64,000 nucleotides of DNA, from assembly GCA_965224755.1 (NCBI GenBank), contig OZ245061.1:2108001-2172000 (forward strand), written 5' to 3'. Positions 59,708 to 64,000 of the stretch are shown here, piece by piece. Within the stretch, counting starts at the first letter, position 1. Every line of letters begins with the position of its first letter. The notes beneath the pieces are model-generated. The model was given only the letters and a program-made list of their open reading frames with translations, ran no database searches and was not told where the DNA came from. Position numbers and translations under genes: made by a program. The stretch is from Hellea sp965224755. Its GTDB lineage: Bacteria; Pseudomonadota; Alphaproteobacteria; Caulobacterales; Maricaulaceae.

Positions 59708-59737
59708 AATTCACCTCTTGACGTTGCCATATATTTT

Positions 59738-59752
59738 GTTCTTATTATGTTC
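59738..59752. promoter_or_regulatory. LexA (SOS) box between ssb and uvrA
   Basis: GTTC-TTATTAT-GTTC matches the alphaproteobacterial LexA consensus GTTC-N7-GTTC exactly. It is 31 bp upstream of ssb and 114 bp before uvrA. A separate hairpin ACAAGTGC/GCACTTGT lies at 59774-59799 between the box and uvrA. Confidence 0.85.
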
Positions 59753-59865
59753 TAAACGACTCACATCTAATTTACAAGTGCGCTTACAACTGCACTTGTT
59801 TTGAGGTTTTCGCGCCCTTAAGTCCATCACTTCACATTCGAAAAGAAAGTCTTTTCCACAACCTT

Positions 59866-62718
<2,853 letters not shown>

Positions 62719-62725
62719 TAAGGAC

Positions 62726-63850
62726 TTATTGCGTGATAGATTTTAGCTTTCGCTCCCCTATCACCTTCCCTGAACCGTCATAGAGTCTAAATGTAATAGT
62801 TTTAACAATTCCTGTTCTTAACTCGCTGTCTCCTCCATTCTCAAAAGGGTCAAACTGCCAATATTGAACGGATTTCACGGCAGGTTTTACGAAAACTCTC
62901 TCTGTCGCCTGTATGGCTTTTATGTTTATTGGCTTTCCGTCTTCATTGACATCAAAACGAACAATTACCCGGCCTGATCGTTCTGCTCTCGAGGGCATAA
63001 CAGGAGCAATCCTAAGAACCGGCAAGTCATCATTGTCTTTCATCTCGTCATAGGGCCAGCATTTGCAAACGCCAGCCTGTTCAGCTTCTGCAAATTTTCC
63101 ATCATCAGCTAAGAGTGAAAGAGCAAACATCCACCCCGAAAACGCTCTCTGAACCGTAGCATTTTTCGAATCAACGTAGTTTTCTAGCGACTGCATTACC
63201 TTTTGATATGAAAGGGCTGCGTCTATGTACTTATCTTCGTTAATTAAAATATCGCCGTTATAAACGTAAGCGATATACTCTAATGCACTCGAATAATTAT
63301 GACTTGGGCTTTCATAAATTTCTATTGCTCGCTTAATATCATTTTCCGCTCGCGGCTTCCTTTTCCTGAGCTTCCCCCACCCGTTGAGCACATGGTAATC
63401 AGCTTCATATGTCCCGCCGGAAAGCTTAGAGTCAGTGACATATGACTTAAGTTCCGCCGCAACTTTAATTACAGCTTTAGGGTTATCCTCCATTATTTCT
63501 AATATCCCAAGACTGATTAATTTTTCCGTTTTGCTGACATGCCCTCTGGGTAGAGAGATATCCGTCAAATCAATAGCGCGGCGTAATGCTTTCCTAGATG
63601 ATTTTCGATCTGATGGTCTTATGACATCAGCATAGTTTTGAGCTAAATCCGCTGTAGTCTTACTCTCACCAAGGAGTTCTTCAGCTTTCTGCCACGCAAT
63701 AAGCGCGTGTTTTCCTGCTGATTTAGTGTCTTTTTGCTCTAGTGCCGCCTGATAAGCCTTATAGGGCTCCATGACTTCCGGCGGTATCTTGGCTTGGACT
63801 ATGCCTGACATCATCAGCGCCAGTCCCAGAGATAATAATAGCTTCTTCAT
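62726..63850 (-). CDS. Periplasmic TonB-C-domain protein (AT-rich)
   Basis: From ATG 63850, preceded by GGAGGG, the protein has 374 residues with a signal peptide ending IVQA. The middle is helical, TPR-like (SSALEYIAYVYNGDILINEDKYIDAALSYQKVMQSL). The C-terminal 90 residues form a TonB C-terminal domain: SGRVIVRFDVNEDGKPINIKAI and VKSVQYWQFDPFENGG. With no N-terminal TonB anchor it is probably not a classical energiser. It is markedly AT-rich and stands between full uvrA and the uvrA tail copy. Confidence 0.68.
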   Translation of the reverse strand: MKKLLLSLGLALMMSGIVQAKIPPEVMEPYKAYQAALEQKDTKSAGKHALIAWQKAEELLGESKTTADLAQNYADVIRPSDRKSSRKALRRAIDLTDISLPRGHVSKTEKLISLGILEIMEDNPKAVIKVAAELKSYVTDSKLSGGTYEADYHVLNGWGKLRKRKPRAENDIKRAIEIYESPSHNYSSALEYIAYVYNGDILINEDKYIDAALSYQKVMQSLENYVDSKNATVQRAFSGWMFALSLLADDGKFAEAEQAGVCKCWPYDEMKDNDDLPVLRIAPVMPSRAERSGRVIVRFDVNEDGKPINIKAIQATERVFVKPAVKSVQYWQFDPFENGGDSELRTGIVKTITFRLYDGSGKVIGERKLKSITQ

Positions 63851-63924
63851 GATAGACCCTCCGAGAGTTAAACATAACAAAACACGTAAGATTTGCAAGA
63901 CGTAGCCACACTACTCAAGCTTCA

Positions 63925-64000
63925 GCCCCGAAGGCGGAGAGATCGTCGCTGTGGGGACGCCGGAAAGCGTGGCAAAGGTCAAAGCCAGTTGGACAGGGCG
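63925..64000 (+). pseudogene. Diverged copy of the uvrA 3' region (continues beyond the window)
   Basis: The plus strand reads SPEGGEIVAVGTPESVAKVKA then SWTGR, against PEGGDGGGEIVAVGTPETVAKVKA in uvrA at 62583. It lacks four codons (DGGG), explainable by a 12-bp deletion between GGCGGAGA repeats. Of the other differences five codons are synonymous and one is Thr to Ser. It has the same orientation as uvrA. How far it extends is not visible. Confidence 0.85.

Overview
The window is chromosomal DNA of an alphaproteobacterium. The pointers are a GTTC-N7-GTTC LexA box upstream of ssb, a DUF3035/BamF lipoprotein near lspA and mutL, and typical LptFG, RluB, RsmD and MutL proteins. I would not go below class. 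Its dominant theme is dissimilatory sulfur oxidation by the cytoplasmic sHdr (heterodisulfide-reductase-like) pathway.

Layout. 1-9.2 kb holds envelope and lipid genes: partial cfa, a HAD-IB phosphatase, a flippase, a nucleotidyltransferase and a GNAT protein on the minus strand; lptFG, a diacylglycerol-kinase-like protein and a Tam41-like CDP-DAG synthase candidate on the plus strand. 9.2-21.5 kb is mixed housekeeping: PepSY, TSUP and EamA transporters, tadA, rluB, rsmD, mutL, bamF, a CaiB-type CoA transferase, lspA and an Mpo1-like protein. A fold-back repeat lies at about 19 kb, and tRNA-Asn(GTT) at 21.8 kb. 22-28.7 kb carries a rhodanese, a TIGR01244-type protein and a soeABC-mrp operon for sulfite oxidation. 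29-36 kb carries ArsR/SRPBCC, Usp, a DASS permease, a FadL-type porin, tusA-dsrE2 and a histone-deacetylase-like protein. 35.94-38.25 kb is a complete IS1-like element with 22-bp inverted repeats, an 8-bp target duplication and three passenger ORFs. 38.3-51.1 kb is the core module: lipS1-lipT-lipS2-lplA-GATase-like, then dsrE3C-shdrC1-B1-A-hyp-C2-B2-hyp-lbpA-shdrR. 51-64 kb has small secreted proteins, a penicillin-binding-protein remnant, a HEPN-like gene, gyrA, sodC, DUF2330 with an RnfD-like protein, ssb/uvrA and a TonB-C protein.

How it works together (family knowledge plus inference). TusA, DsrE2, DsrE3C and the rhodanese would deliver sulfane sulfur to the sHdr complex. LbpA carries the sulfur on lipoate that LplA, LipS1, LipS2 and LipT make in place. 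Released sulfite would be oxidised by SoeABC. An imperfect palindrome, ATTAG-N6-CTAAT, occurs exactly upstream of lipS1 and of dsrE3C, with near matches before soeA, in the dsrE2/HDAC gap, and again before lipS1. It is a strong candidate operator for the ArsR-type regulator ending the cluster.

The most unusual structural signal is repeated relics of conserved gene 3' ends beside unfamiliar genes. A 43-codon mutL tail has 40 of 40 shared residues identical while 13 codons differ synonymously. A uvrA tail runs off the right edge. A penicillin-binding-protein tail has no parent gene in the window.
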